Source: Acerihabitans sp035013185 (GTDB lineage: Bacteria > Pseudomonadota > Gammaproteobacteria > Enterobacterales > Enterobacteriaceae). Taken from it: a stretch of DNA of 64,000 nucleotides. The stretch is from NCBI RefSeq assembly GCF_035013185.1, contig NZ_JAYGJO010000028.1, forward strand, positions 1 through 64,000, in the 5' to 3' direction. Made by a program: the position numbers and the translations under genes. This document shows, in pieces, positions 55,386-63,806 of this stretch. The first letter of the stretch is position 1. Each line of letters opens with the position of its first letter. Below the pieces are notes generated by a model that made no database searches, had not been told where the DNA came from, and saw only the letters and a list, made by a program, of their open reading frames with translations.

Positions 55386-56153
55386 ATGAACGCGTTATTT
55401 GAACATTGGGTAACCCAATCCTTGGCTTTTTCGCTGATCGCTGTTTTTCTGGTGGCGTTTTTAGAGTCACTGGCCTTGGTTGGGCTTTTGTTGCCCGGCA
55501 CGGTAATGATGGCGAGCTTGGGGGCGCTGATCGGTCACGGAACGATGGGATTCTATCCCGCCTGGGGGGTTGGGGTGATCGGCTGCATTATCGGCGATTG
55601 GATGTCTTATTTTATCGGCCATGGTTTTAAAAAACCGTTGAGAAAGTGGTCGTTTTTAAACAAATATCGCACCTTGCTTGATAAGACTGAGTACGCGCTG
55701 CATCGACACAGTGTGCTCACCATTTTGATTGGCCGGTTTGTTGGCCCGACCCGGCCGCTGATACCGATGGCTGCTGGGATGCTAGATTTACCGCCTCTGC
55801 GATTCGCTGTGCCTAATATCATCGGTTGCATAACCTGGCCACCGGTTTATTTTTTGCCGGGTATCCTGGCAGGTGTGGCCATCAACATTCCCGACGGTGA
55901 GCATAGCGGCCAATTCCGCTGGCTGTTGCTGACCGTAGCCCTGTTAATCTGGTTGACCCTGTGGTTTTCCTGGCGCTGGTGGCGCACGGGCAGACGTTCA
56001 CCCGATCGCCTGGCGCGCTGGTTACCACTGTCAATGTTGCGCGGGTTGACAATACTGACGCTGTTTGCTGCTATGGTGGCGTTGATAACAGTATTGCACC
56101 ACCCGCTGATGCCGATATACGCCAGCCAATTCTGGCAAGTGCTACGCTTCTAA
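55386..56153 (+). CDS. yabI: DedA-family membrane protein YabI
   Basis: YabI is a DedA/VTT-domain protein. Family members are thought to flip or transport lipid carriers such as undecaprenyl phosphate and to support membrane energetics. The 255 residues match E. coli (254). Conserved motifs are FLESLALVGLLLPGTVMMASLGALIG, the GDWMSYFIGHGFKKPL stretch and GRFVGPTRPLIPMAAGMLDLP. Its 3' end overlaps the convergent subtilisin-like gene by 12 nt. In E. coli thiQ is the direct neighbour. Confidence 0.94.
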   Translation: MNALFEHWVTQSLAFSLIAVFLVAFLESLALVGLLLPGTVMMASLGALIGHGTMGFYPAWGVGVIGCIIGDWMSYFIGHGFKKPLRKWSFLNKYRTLLDKTEYALHRHSVLTILIGRFVGPTRPLIPMAAGMLDLPPLRFAVPNIIGCITWPPVYFLPGILAGVAINIPDGEHSGQFRWLLLTVALLIWLTLWFSWRWWRTGRRSPDRLARWLPLSMLRGLTILTLFAAMVALITVLHHPLMPIYASQFWQVLRF

Positions 56154-57560
56154 GCGCTCGGGTAAGGAAAACATCGCATAAATGGCCCGGCCAAGATCCG
56201 GCTGGGTACCCATCAGTGCGGAGTTATTCTCTTTTAATATCGTTCCATTACTGGTAAGGATCAGCCTTAATTGCTGTGGCGAGAGCGACTTGTTATAGGC
56301 GATGGCGATGCTCGACAGACATGCCACTGCCCCGGCAACGATGGCGGTAGCGGCAGCAGTGCCGGAATAATTGTTGATATACCACGCGTTAGGTTGATTA
56401 AATAACGTAGCCTGGCCATAAGACGTGGTGACGACCGATGTCCCCCAACTGGCGTTGTCCACGCGGGATCCAAAGTTGCTGAAAGGAAGCCGTAAGCCGG
56501 TGCGCGGATCCAGTGCCCCGACGATGATCGCGCCCGAATCTCGTTGGCTCCGATCAAATTTGCCTTTTAATGCTGGATGGTCGAGGCTGACGCCGCCGTG
56601 GCCTGCGGACTGGATAACATGGATACCCTTATCCGTTAACATAGAGATGATATCAAACCAGGCTGATTCAAATTCCACCGGTAAATAAGCCGGTGTGTCG
56701 CTGTAGGCCATTTTCACACCCAGGTGCTGCATCCCGATTTGGATGATATCTCCCGGTTTGAGCCGATGGTAGAGATGATACAGATTTTGTACACCCTGAC
56801 TGGCGTATCCCAGCATGGCAGCGGGAGTGATACCGACAATGCCCCGCCCGATACTCTGGCCAGCCATGATGCCCACCGTGGCACTATTATCGCCGCCTAT
56901 CTTGGTGTTGCCTTCAACCAGCGACCGTTTGTGGGGCAGGTTAATATGGTCGGTAAACCAGGCATCTAATTCATTGGTGATAAGAGTCACGTTTTCGCCT
57001 CTTCCACCGCGATATGCCAGGCCGGCGGTACCGTCTATTCCACCGAGTTTATAACCGGTTGATACATGCTTCGCCGGCCAGAGGTAGTGCTGCATAGGCT
57101 GATAATTTGCCAGGGATAGGGTAGTCGTATCATGACCGGTCGTGGGTTTGGTGTACGCTGGTTCGAACGATAGGCTGTCCTGGTTACCGCCGCGTAATGA
57201 TATGGGGTCGCTCGCGGGATAGACTAACTCAACGGTATTAGTCAACGCGATGGCCAGCAGGATTTCATTGATATAATTTTCGGCGTTTACATTTTCATTA
57301 AAAAAACTCACCATAAAATAACGATCCAGCCCGTGTCGATGACTGGATTCTCTGGTGACGCTATCCTCAAGCGTGGTGGTAGTATCAAATAACGGCTTAA
57401 CTCCCAAGGTTTCGTAGGTGAGTTTTAACTCATGTTCAATGCGTTGAGCTTCGGCAAAGTAATATGTGTTACTGCTTTTTCGCAATTGAAATACTATATA
57501 GGTGTATTTCACCCCACGCCGTGCATAAAAATCGATTTTTTTGTGACTTTTAAGGTTCAT
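56142..57560 (-). CDS. Subtilisin-like (S8) pseudoprotease, catalytic residues lost
   Basis: The protein has 472 residues, no signal peptide and a C-terminal two-thirds with the subtilase fold. The S8 landmarks are all present but altered. The Asp motif reads VTLITNE (Thr195 where Asp is expected). The HGT motif reads DNSATVGIMAG (Asn225). The oxyanion AGN reads AGHGG (His321), and GTSxATP reads SGTAAATAIVAG (Ala402 for Ser, Ala406 for Pro). The frame is clean, so this looks like a maintained pseudoenzyme, not a decaying gene. Residues 1-155 match no family that I recognise. It is an insertion between yabI and thiQ, with AT-rich DNA upstream. Its function is unknown; a binding or scaffold role is only a guess. 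Confidence 0.8.
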   Translation of the reverse strand: MNLKSHKKIDFYARRGVKYTYIVFQLRKSSNTYYFAEAQRIEHELKLTYETLGVKPLFDTTTTLEDSVTRESSHRHGLDRYFMVSFFNENVNAENYINEILLAIALTNTVELVYPASDPISLRGGNQDSLSFEPAYTKPTTGHDTTTLSLANYQPMQHYLWPAKHVSTGYKLGGIDGTAGLAYRGGRGENVTLITNELDAWFTDHINLPHKRSLVEGNTKIGGDNSATVGIMAGQSIGRGIVGITPAAMLGYASQGVQNLYHLYHRLKPGDIIQIGMQHLGVKMAYSDTPAYLPVEFESAWFDIISMLTDKGIHVIQSAGHGGVSLDHPALKGKFDRSQRDSGAIIVGALDPRTGLRLPFSNFGSRVDNASWGTSVVTTSYGQATLFNQPNAWYINNYSGTAAATAIVAGAVACLSSIAIAYNKSLSPQQLRLILTSNGTILKENNSALMGTQPDLGRAIYAMFSLPERLEA

Positions 57561-57820
57561 TGTTTAAATTCTCCAGAAGTCGTTAACTTCAAATAAAAAA
57601 TATGCAACATACTTAATATCAGTTTATGTTTTATTCACTATTAAGAACGCATGGTCTTCATTTATGTAACAACAGCGGATTGGATCGCTTCGTTACGATG
57701 TAAGCAATAGTGGGGCGGTAAGATTTGCATCATTTTTATCTTTTTTGAAACAACCATTAGCCTTCAAACATGAGCTAGGGCATCCGGCGTCACATGATTC
57801 GCCACCGATGGCAGACGTGT

Positions 57821-57881
57821 CATCCCCGTTATATTTCATGTTGCTGGTACGTAGCCCTCCTATAACATAAATTATTAAGGG
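57821..57881. repeat. Short copy of the palindromic intergenic repeat
   Basis: CATCCCCGTTATATTTCATG, then TTGCTGGTACGTAGCC, then CTCCTATAACATAAATTATT and AAGGG. It is an inverted repeat with the same short architecture as the trpR-leader copy: left arm, brief centre, right arm. Confidence 0.5.
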
Positions 57882-58315
57882 CCAACTGGGCGGCCATTTT
57901 TCACGCTACAGAGCTGAATGATACGTTCGGACTCACCTGGACAAGATCCTGGGTTATCTGGTCTGCCGCCTAACCATGGTATGAAATATGTGCACATGTT
58001 CCCTTTGTTGTTCAACGCTATTATGTACGAGGATTTCCCTGGTGTGGATATCGTCGACTGGGTCTACCTTGAAAATGGTGTAATGATTTATATAATATTT
58101 TTATATTTCTTATATGAAATTATCAACATGCATGGACAGTAAAATGCTTATTTTTAGTATGTGTGAGAATAATGATAATCACAATATCTCCTTATTTTTA
58201 TGTATTTACCATACTTAAAAATATAAAACCAGTAAATTGCTTTGAATGATATTCCAAAAAAAGCAATTCACATTAGTGGGATTAATGGTCTCTTTATTGG
58301 GATTATTTGATTGCG
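57882..58315. other. AT-rich spacer upstream of the subtilisin-like gene
   Basis: This part of the insertion has no gene that I can support. A 74-codon plus-strand frame (57918-58142) contains one hydrophobic stretch near its end (MIYIIFLYFLYEII) but resembles no family and may be chance. The composition is clearly more AT-rich than the flanking core genes, which suggests acquired DNA. Confidence 0.45.
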
Positions 58316-58338
58316 CCGGTTATTTTTTGGGTAACCGG
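58316..58338 (-). terminator. Hairpin at the 3' end of the thi operon
   Basis: CCGGTTA / TAACCGG, a perfect 7-bp stem with a 9-nt loop, lies 8 nt after the thiQ stop on the minus strand. The T-tract is poor on the transcribed side. Confidence 0.5.
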
Positions 58339-58346
58339 TATCGGGG

Positions 58347-59051
58347 CTACATTCGTGTGGGAATGCCTAATATGGCCGCCTCGGGCGTTTCGCCGGTTAC
58401 CAGGCAACGAGTCGGTCCGTCATAATATATTCGGCCGTCCACCACTAGTAGGGTGCGCGGCGCGATGCGCGCGGCATCATCGAGGTTGTGTGAAACCATC
58501 AACAAGGTTAATTGTCGCTGGTCGCACACCTCGGCGACCTGCTGGAGCATGTCATTACGCAGTGCCGGGTCCAGGGCGGAAAAGGGCTCATCCAATAGCA
58601 AAATGGGCTGTCGGCGCACCAGGCATCTGGCCAGCGCCACTCGCTGGCGTTGGCCACCGGAAAGCTGGCTGGGTAGACGGGTTAAATATTCCACCACACC
58701 TACCTGTTCTGTCACCCGTCGCAGCGCCGCACGTTGGTCTGGGGTCAGTTTTAAATTAGGATGCAATCCCAGCCCGATGTTTTGCTCAACCGTCAGATGG
58801 GCGAAGAGATTATTTTCCTGAAATAGCATTGAGACCGGCCGCCGGGCCGGTGGTGTTGCACTATGATCCACGCCGTTGAGGTATATGCTTCCGCTGTGCA
58901 GCGGTAGAAAACCGGCGATCAGGCTGAGCAGAGTACTTTTGCCCGCGCCGCTGGGACCGAGAATCGCCACTTTTTCACCCGCAGCGACACTCAGTTCGAA
59001 ACGCATCGGCAGATGTTGGTACAAATACGTCAGCTTAGTCAGTTTTATCAT
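58347..59051 (-). CDS. thiQ: Thiamine ABC transporter ATP-binding protein ThiQ
   Basis: ThiQ energises import of thiamine and thiamine phosphates. It has 234 residues (E. coli 232). Walker A is LGPSGAGKST, the ABC signature is LSGGQRQRVALAR and Walker B is ILLLDEPFSALD. It overlaps the end of thiP by 17 nt and is the last gene of the riboswitch-controlled thiBPQ operon. Confidence 0.97.
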   Translation of the reverse strand: MIKLTKLTYLYQHLPMRFELSVAAGEKVAILGPSGAGKSTLLSLIAGFLPLHSGSIYLNGVDHSATPPARRPVSMLFQENNLFAHLTVEQNIGLGLHPNLKLTPDQRAALRRVTEQVGVVEYLTRLPSQLSGGQRQRVALARCLVRRQPILLLDEPFSALDPALRNDMLQQVAEVCDQRQLTLLMVSHNLDDAARIAPRTLLVVDGRIYYDGPTRCLVTGETPEAAILGIPTRM

Positions 59052-60645
59052 GCGGCCCCGACAGTTTTTCGATGAGGGTAAAGAGTAAGAAGCACAGTAT
59101 CAAAAGAAATAGAGCAGTAACCGCGCCATCCTGACTGTGATATGACCCGATCTGCTGATACAAATACCAAGGTAAGGTACGGAAATGCTCATTGCCAAAC
59201 AGTGCCACCACGCCAAAATCGCCCACGGACAGCACACTGGCGAACGCCATGGCCCGGCCAATGGATAAACGCAACGCCTGCCATTCCACCCAGCGCAGCC
59301 GTGAAAGGCCGTGGATATCTAGTGACAGGCATAAGCGATTGTAACGCTCCGCCATATCGAGCATCGGTGTTTCGAGAATTTTCAGAGCATAAGGTATGGC
59401 CATCAACGCATTGGTCAATATCACCAATGCGTAAGGAGAGCGGGGTAACCCAACGGTTTTGTTGGCAATCAGAAAAAAACCCGTCGCCAGCACAATGCCC
59501 GGCATTGCCAGGATCAGCATGCCGCTTAAGTCCAGCAATTGTGCCGCCCATTCACGGTGGCGCAACCGCAGTTCGCGGCTGCTCCACAGCAGCATCAGGG
59601 TAAACACCACACACAGCAGCCCAGCGCCAATGGCAATGCGCAAAGATGTCAGCAGCGCTGACCATAATGCGCTCTGGGACAGGACCCGGACCAACCCTTG
59701 GTTTATCCCGCCGGTAATGACCGCCAGCAAGGGTGGTATCAGCAATAACATCGCCAGCAAGATAACCACTGCATCGATAACTCTGCGTAACCGACTATCC
59801 TGCGGATCACGCCAGCGAGTTAACTGCGTGGCACCTACCTGAAACGTTCGTGTCAGGCGCTGGCTTAGCAACACCAACCCCAGGCAGCAGACCATTTGAA
59901 CCAGCGCAAGAATGGCCGCCCGCGCGGGATCGTAGTCATAGCTCAGCGCCTGGTAAATCGCCAACTCAATGGTGGTGGCCCGTGGCCCTCCGCCTAACGA
60001 GAGTACAGTAGCAAAACTGGCGAAACACAGCATAAAGATCAGCGCGGCCGCCGGAAAAAGTTGGCGGCGCAGGTATGGCCATTCCAAAATCCGGAAAAAA
60101 GCCCACCCGCTAATGTCCAACTGCGCGGCCAACTGCCGCTGCTCCACCGGAATGCTGTCTAACGCTTGTAATAACAAACGGGTGGCCAGGGGCAGATTAA
60201 AAAATACATGGGCTAACAAGATACCTTGCAGACCATAAGGAGAAAAACCATAAGGGATGTGCACCCAGGCACAAAGCTGTGCCAACCAGCCCTGACGGCC
60301 ATAGACGCTGAGAATACCAAACACCGCAACCAGCACTGGCAATACTAATGTCATGGCGCAAAAACGCAGTAGTAGCCGCCGGCCGGGAAATCGCCGGCGA
60401 AACAGCGCCCGGGCCAGCAATAGCGCAGGCATAACCGATAGTAGCGCTGATAACAGCGCTTGCCAAAAAGTAAAACGGAGTACATGCCACAAATAACTGT
60501 CGGACCACCACAACCGCCAATGCTGCGCCGGGGCATTAAGCCATAACGCACCGACGGCGGCGAGGGCGATAGCGGTTAAGACTAATGCGGCCAGCAACCC
60601 AGGCCATAACCAGCGTGCAATCATTGGCTTACTGAACGTAACCAC
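59035..60645 (-). CDS. thiP: Thiamine ABC transporter permease ThiP
   Basis: ThiP is an inner-membrane permease of 536 residues, the same length as E. coli, formed by two fused BPD_transp domains of about six helices each. EAA-loop-like sequences appear near residues 185-200 (QLAAQLDISGWAFFRILEWP) and 440-460. Good landmarks are CFASFATVLSLGGGPRATTIELAIYQ and SVGDFGVVALFGNEHFRTLPWYLYQQIGSY. It starts inside the 3' end of thiB (25-nt overlap); a second ATG at 60624 would give an ATGA junction. Confidence 0.96.
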   Translation of the reverse strand: MVTFSKPMIARWLWPGLLAALVLTAIALAAVGALWLNAPAQHWRLWWSDSYLWHVLRFTFWQALLSALLSVMPALLLARALFRRRFPGRRLLLRFCAMTLVLPVLVAVFGILSVYGRQGWLAQLCAWVHIPYGFSPYGLQGILLAHVFFNLPLATRLLLQALDSIPVEQRQLAAQLDISGWAFFRILEWPYLRRQLFPAAALIFMLCFASFATVLSLGGGPRATTIELAIYQALSYDYDPARAAILALVQMVCCLGLVLLSQRLTRTFQVGATQLTRWRDPQDSRLRRVIDAVVILLAMLLLIPPLLAVITGGINQGLVRVLSQSALWSALLTSLRIAIGAGLLCVVFTLMLLWSSRELRLRHREWAAQLLDLSGMLILAMPGIVLATGFFLIANKTVGLPRSPYALVILTNALMAIPYALKILETPMLDMAERYNRLCLSLDIHGLSRLRWVEWQALRLSIGRAMAFASVLSVGDFGVVALFGNEHFRTLPWYLYQQIGSYHSQDGAVTALFLLILCFLLFTLIEKLSGPHDKTD

Positions 60646-61601
60646 TCCTGGGTCCAGGCGGCGCGGTGTGCCGCCACATCGTCGGGACTGAAGGTCAGGG
60701 TTTTGGCGGGTAAGGCGTCAAATCCGGCGGGAAGCGTGGTTTTAATCACCGGATACATCCAATTTCCTGTGGGAATAGTCTGCTGAAAGGCCGGTGAAAC
60801 GATAAAATGCATAAACTGTTGCGCCAGCTCGGGGTGTTTGCTGGCGGCCAACTGACCAGCGACCTCAACCTGCAGGTATTGTCCTTCGCTAAAGGCAGCG
60901 GCCGCATAGTTGTCTTTTTTCTCCTCAACGATGTGGTATGCCGGCGAGGTGGTATAGCTCAGGACCATATCCGCTTCTCCTTTGAGAAACAGACCGTAAG
61001 CTTCACTCCATCCTTTAGGTACCGTGACGGTTTTTTTCGCTAATCGCTGCCATGCCTGTGCTGCATCATCGCCATAGACTTTTTTCACCCATAACATCAA
61101 GCCCAAACCGGGCGTGCTGGTCCGCGGATCCTCATAAATAATTTTAAGCGGTACCGGGCCGTCTATTAGATCATGCAGACTTTTCGGCGGGTTTTTCAGG
61201 CGATTTTTATCGTAAACGAAGGCAAAATAACCGTAGTCAAACGGCAGAAAGGTGGCATTGTGCCAGCCATCCGGCAGGTTTAATCCGGTGGTATCTACGT
61301 GATGCTCGACGAATAAATGCGTATCTTGGGCGGCTTTAAGTAAATTATTATCTAACCCCAGCACTACATCGGCATCGCTGTTTTTGCCTTCGATGCGCAA
61401 GCGATTTAACAACGCCACACCGTCTTCCTGCACGACATATTTCAGCTCGCAGCCACATTGTTTTTCGAACGCGGTTTTTACCGCCGGTCCGGGGCCCCAC
61501 TCCGATGCGAAGGAATCATAGGTTAGTACCGTAAGGACAGGTTTAGCCAGCGCCGGAGCGGCGGCCAGCAGTAACAGACAAGGAAACCATTTTTTTAACA
61601 C
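60621..61601 (-). CDS. thiB: Thiamine-binding periplasmic protein ThiB (TbpA)
   Basis: ThiB binds thiamine, TMP and TPP in the periplasm for ThiPQ. I start it at the GTG at 61601, preceded by AGGAG, giving a Sec signal peptide ((fM)LKKWFPCLLLLAAAPALA) and 326 residues (E. coli 327). A longer frame to 61652 runs into the leader. Conserved segments are VLTYDSFASEWGPGPAVK, ADVVLGLDNNL and GNWMYPV. It is the first gene of the operon. Confidence 0.95.
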   Translation of the reverse strand: MLKKWFPCLLLLAAAPALAKPVLTVLTYDSFASEWGPGPAVKTAFEKQCGCELKYVVQEDGVALLNRLRIEGKNSDADVVLGLDNNLLKAAQDTHLFVEHHVDTTGLNLPDGWHNATFLPFDYGYFAFVYDKNRLKNPPKSLHDLIDGPVPLKIIYEDPRTSTPGLGLMLWVKKVYGDDAAQAWQRLAKKTVTVPKGWSEAYGLFLKGEADMVLSYTTSPAYHIVEEKKDNYAAAAFSEGQYLQVEVAGQLAASKHPELAQQFMHFIVSPAFQQTIPTGNWMYPVIKTTLPAGFDALPAKTLTFSPDDVAAHRAAWTQEWLRSVSQ

Positions 61602-61654
61602 TTTGCGCTCCTGAAAAAAAAGGTGGCAAAGGTTTTTGAGGCGATGAGGCACAC

Positions 61655-61757
61655 TCTCAAATCCCTTCGCCGGTATTAACCGGATCAGGTTCGACGGGTT
61701 TACTCTCAGCGATCATCTGGCGTCGTACCGTGCAAGATGTTTCGCACCCCGTTGAGA
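61655..61757 (-). ncRNA. TPP riboswitch (thi box) controlling thiBPQ
   Basis: On the minus strand the element has GGGGTGC, the pyrimidine-sensor CTGAGAG, then ACCCGTCGAACCTGATCCGG, TTAATACCGGCGAAGGGA and a closing TTGAG that pairs with CTCAA at the 5' side. This is the universal TPP aptamer. It ends about 54 nt before the thiB GTG, so ligand binding probably hides the start site, as in E. coli. Confidence 0.95.
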
Positions 61758-61759
61758 AC

Positions 61760-62122
61760 AGAAGCAATTGTAATGGTTTTATGTTTGGCTTGCCAACAAT
61801 ACCCGGCTTATTGCGTCTTTCGGGGGTACGAACCCGGCGGATTTAACATCAAACCATGCCAAGGTGTTCATGCCACCATTAAGTGGATGGCAGCGTTATT
61901 CTCTTGGAGTATGTTGCATCAGCTGAAGGATATCGCTGTGGGGGGTAACATAGTGGTGACAATAAATCACCGTAATAAACAGCATCAGTGATGTGAAGCA
62001 AAAACCAGGATGTGGCCATAGTTGTAAACGTAATGCTGAGTTTTGGTCTCTTCCACCCGCCAGTGGCGTGAGCTGACCGCTTTTTTGCTGCAATGGTGTG
62101 GTGCAACATGATCGGTATTGGC
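61760..62122. other. Gene-free region between thiB and the Rpn-family gene
   Basis: E. coli carries sgrR/sgrS and setA in this neighbourhood; neither is visible here. A minus-strand frame (61879-62109) shows no family likeness. The region may be the remnant of a deletion or of mobile DNA, but I cannot identify it. Confidence 0.4.
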
Positions 62123-63040
62123 TTATGCGGCAGGTTCTGTCAGGGCATCAAGCTCTGCGCTGCTCAAACCGGTGGTCAGTTCAATGGTTGCACGCTCCAG
62201 ACCTATCGCCAGCATATTACGGGCGATGTTTCTACACCCTGCACTGAGTCCTTCTTGGCGGCCTTCTTGCAGTCCTATCTTGTGTCCTTTTTGTTCCAGT
62301 TGTTCTGCAATGGTCATCATTTCCTCCTTGTAATGGGGTGTTTTTTTTCCCAGATTACGGAAAAAAGCGTCCGAGTCAAGGGTATTTGCCTCCTGCGCCA
62401 GATAGTGCAGCAGGCATATCATCTGCTCTTTACTGGGCTGGGTTAATTCAAGCAGAAAGGCGATATCGCGCAAGCGGAGGTTAATATCCCGCTCGCGGAT
62501 GTGTTTTTGCACATATTCGAGCAATGCCACTTTGCGGTGGGTTTTGATCTCCGCGTCAGGGACCACGGTGATGTCCACCAGAGGGAACGCCTGGCGGTAC
62601 AATTCTTCCGCCATGGCGGGATCGTCAAAGCCGTCCAACCAGCGGGTGCTATAAGGATAAGGGCTCTGAACCCCATGGTAAAATACCATCGGTATGACGA
62701 GCGGCAGCTTTTTATTGCCCTGCTCAATATGCAACTGCATGGCAAGTAAGCTGTAGCGCAGCAGACGAAACGCCATCAGCGCATCGGCACTGGACTGGTG
62801 CTCGATCAGGCAATAGATGTAACCCGGTCCGGCGGTGGTCTGCAGGCGATAAAGCATATCGCAGTAATACGGGCGCATATCATCTTCAATAAAACTGGTG
62901 GAGGTGATGGCCAATGTGCTGAGATCGCATTTTTCCCGCAGCGCCGGCGGCAAATGTATGTGCAAAAAATCGCTCGCGACGCTGACATCGCTAAAGAATT
63001 TTTTGAACAACGAATCATGAGGTGTGGGGATAGTTTTCAT
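62123..63040 (-). CDS. Rpn-family recombination-promoting nuclease (PD-(D/E)XK, YhgA-like)
   Basis: The 305-residue protein begins MKTIPTPHDSLFKKFFSDVS, the hallmark of the Rpn/YhgA family (formerly 'transposase 31'). Nuclease core landmarks are Tyr-Ile-Tyr-Cys-LIEHQSSAD (the ExQ of the PD-(D/E)XK site) and AFRLLRYSLLAM. The C-terminal region has a KGHKIGLQEGRQEGLSAG repeat-like coil, also typical. E. coli RpnA-E are calcium-stimulated DNA endonucleases that promote RecA-independent recombination. An upstream in-frame codon (63103) is less likely than ATG 63040. The frame is intact. Confidence 0.88.
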   Translation of the reverse strand: MKTIPTPHDSLFKKFFSDVSVASDFLHIHLPPALREKCDLSTLAITSTSFIEDDMRPYYCDMLYRLQTTAGPGYIYCLIEHQSSADALMAFRLLRYSLLAMQLHIEQGNKKLPLVIPMVFYHGVQSPYPYSTRWLDGFDDPAMAEELYRQAFPLVDITVVPDAEIKTHRKVALLEYVQKHIRERDINLRLRDIAFLLELTQPSKEQMICLLHYLAQEANTLDSDAFFRNLGKKTPHYKEEMMTIAEQLEQKGHKIGLQEGRQEGLSAGCRNIARNMLAIGLERATIELTTGLSSAELDALTEPAA

Positions 63041-63251
63041 GGGCGCACTATAAAAGCGCCCACCTCGACAAAATATAAACACCTCCCGGGCTGGGTAGAT
63101 CACTGATTAAATTTACGCGCAGTCTCACAGTTTACTGAAACGCTCCCGGGTTTTTCAGTCCGAGCCCGAACTAACCACACACCAATAAAAGTTCGAAATA
63201 AACAGCGCATTTAATTGATTTAATTTATTTAATTATTAAATGAATGATAGG

Positions 63252-63371
63252 GTACAGAGGTACAGAGGTACAGAGGTACAGAGGTACAGAGGTACAGAGG
63301 TACAGAGGTACAGAGGTACAGAGGTACAGAGGTACAGAGGTACAGAAGTACAGAGGTACAGAGGTACAGAA
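63252..63371 (+). repeat. Tandem octamer array GTACAGAG x15
   Basis: Fifteen direct copies of GTACAGAG run without spacers; only copies 12 and 15 end in A instead of G. An 8-bp unit cannot encode a constant reading frame in one register, and no open frame crosses the array. There are no spacers, so it is not a CRISPR. Confidence 0.97.
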
Positions 63372-63418
63372 ATATTGAAAAATTTAAGTATGTAGGTGTT
63401 TAGGTATTAATCTTTCAG

Positions 63419-63502
63419 TCCTAGTCCTAGTCCTAGTCCTAGTCCTAGTCCTAGTTTAGGTTTAGGTTTAGGTTTAGGTTTAGGTTTAGGTTTAGGTTTA
63501 GG
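63419..63502 (+). repeat. Abutting hexamer arrays (TCCTAG)x6 and (TTTAGG)x8
   Basis: Six copies of TCCTAG (63419-63454) change, without a break, into eight copies of TTTAGG (63455-63502). Both units are 6 bp and share a TAG core. On the minus strand, one frame would read as Lys-Pro and then Leu-Gly dipeptide repeats, but it has no credible gene context. Confidence 0.97.
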
Positions 63503-63806
63503 TTTTGACCTTGGGCCGGCATAAAGCGCGCTGATGGCACGGCAACCGACCGGATGAGCCGCCGGGAGCGGCGAAAGCAAAGGGCCGCGCCGGGAGCGCG
63601 TCCCGTGCGGTCCATAGGGTGGTCGCCGGGACGGAAGGCACCGCAACGCGGCGCGTGATCTGCCGAAAACCCGGGAGTCGAGAGGGCCGGGCTAGCGGTC
63701 CTCTCGTCGCTTGCCCGCACCGGGCTAACGACACCACCACTGCTCGCGGCAAGAGAAAGCCCCTCGGGCTAACGACACCACCGCCTGCGGTACTCTCTCT
63801 TATCCC
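63503..63806. other. GC-rich tract with an 18-bp direct repeat
   Basis: About 300 nt of unusually GC-rich DNA lie between the hexamer arrays and leuD. It contains CGGGCTAACGACACCACC twice (63721-63738 and 63765-63782) and several small inverted repeats of the GCCGCCGGGAGCGGC type (63558-63572). Open frames exist on several strands, but they are only a by-product of the composition. It does not look like a coding gene. Confidence 0.55.

Noticed and set aside
57918..58142. 74-codon frame with a hydrophobic tail upstream of the subtilisin-like gene
   Set aside because: No recognisable homology and AT-rich context; kept only as a note in the spacer entry.
63252..63502. Possible CRISPR array or telomere-like end
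   Set aside because: There are no spacers and the units are 6-8 bp. Telomere-like TTTAGG here is short, internal and flanked by ordinary bacterial genes.
63407..63646. Minus-strand frame encoding Lys-Pro and Leu-Gly repeats
   Set aside because: The repeats come from hexamer arrays read in frame; the rest is composition-driven, with no start context or homology.
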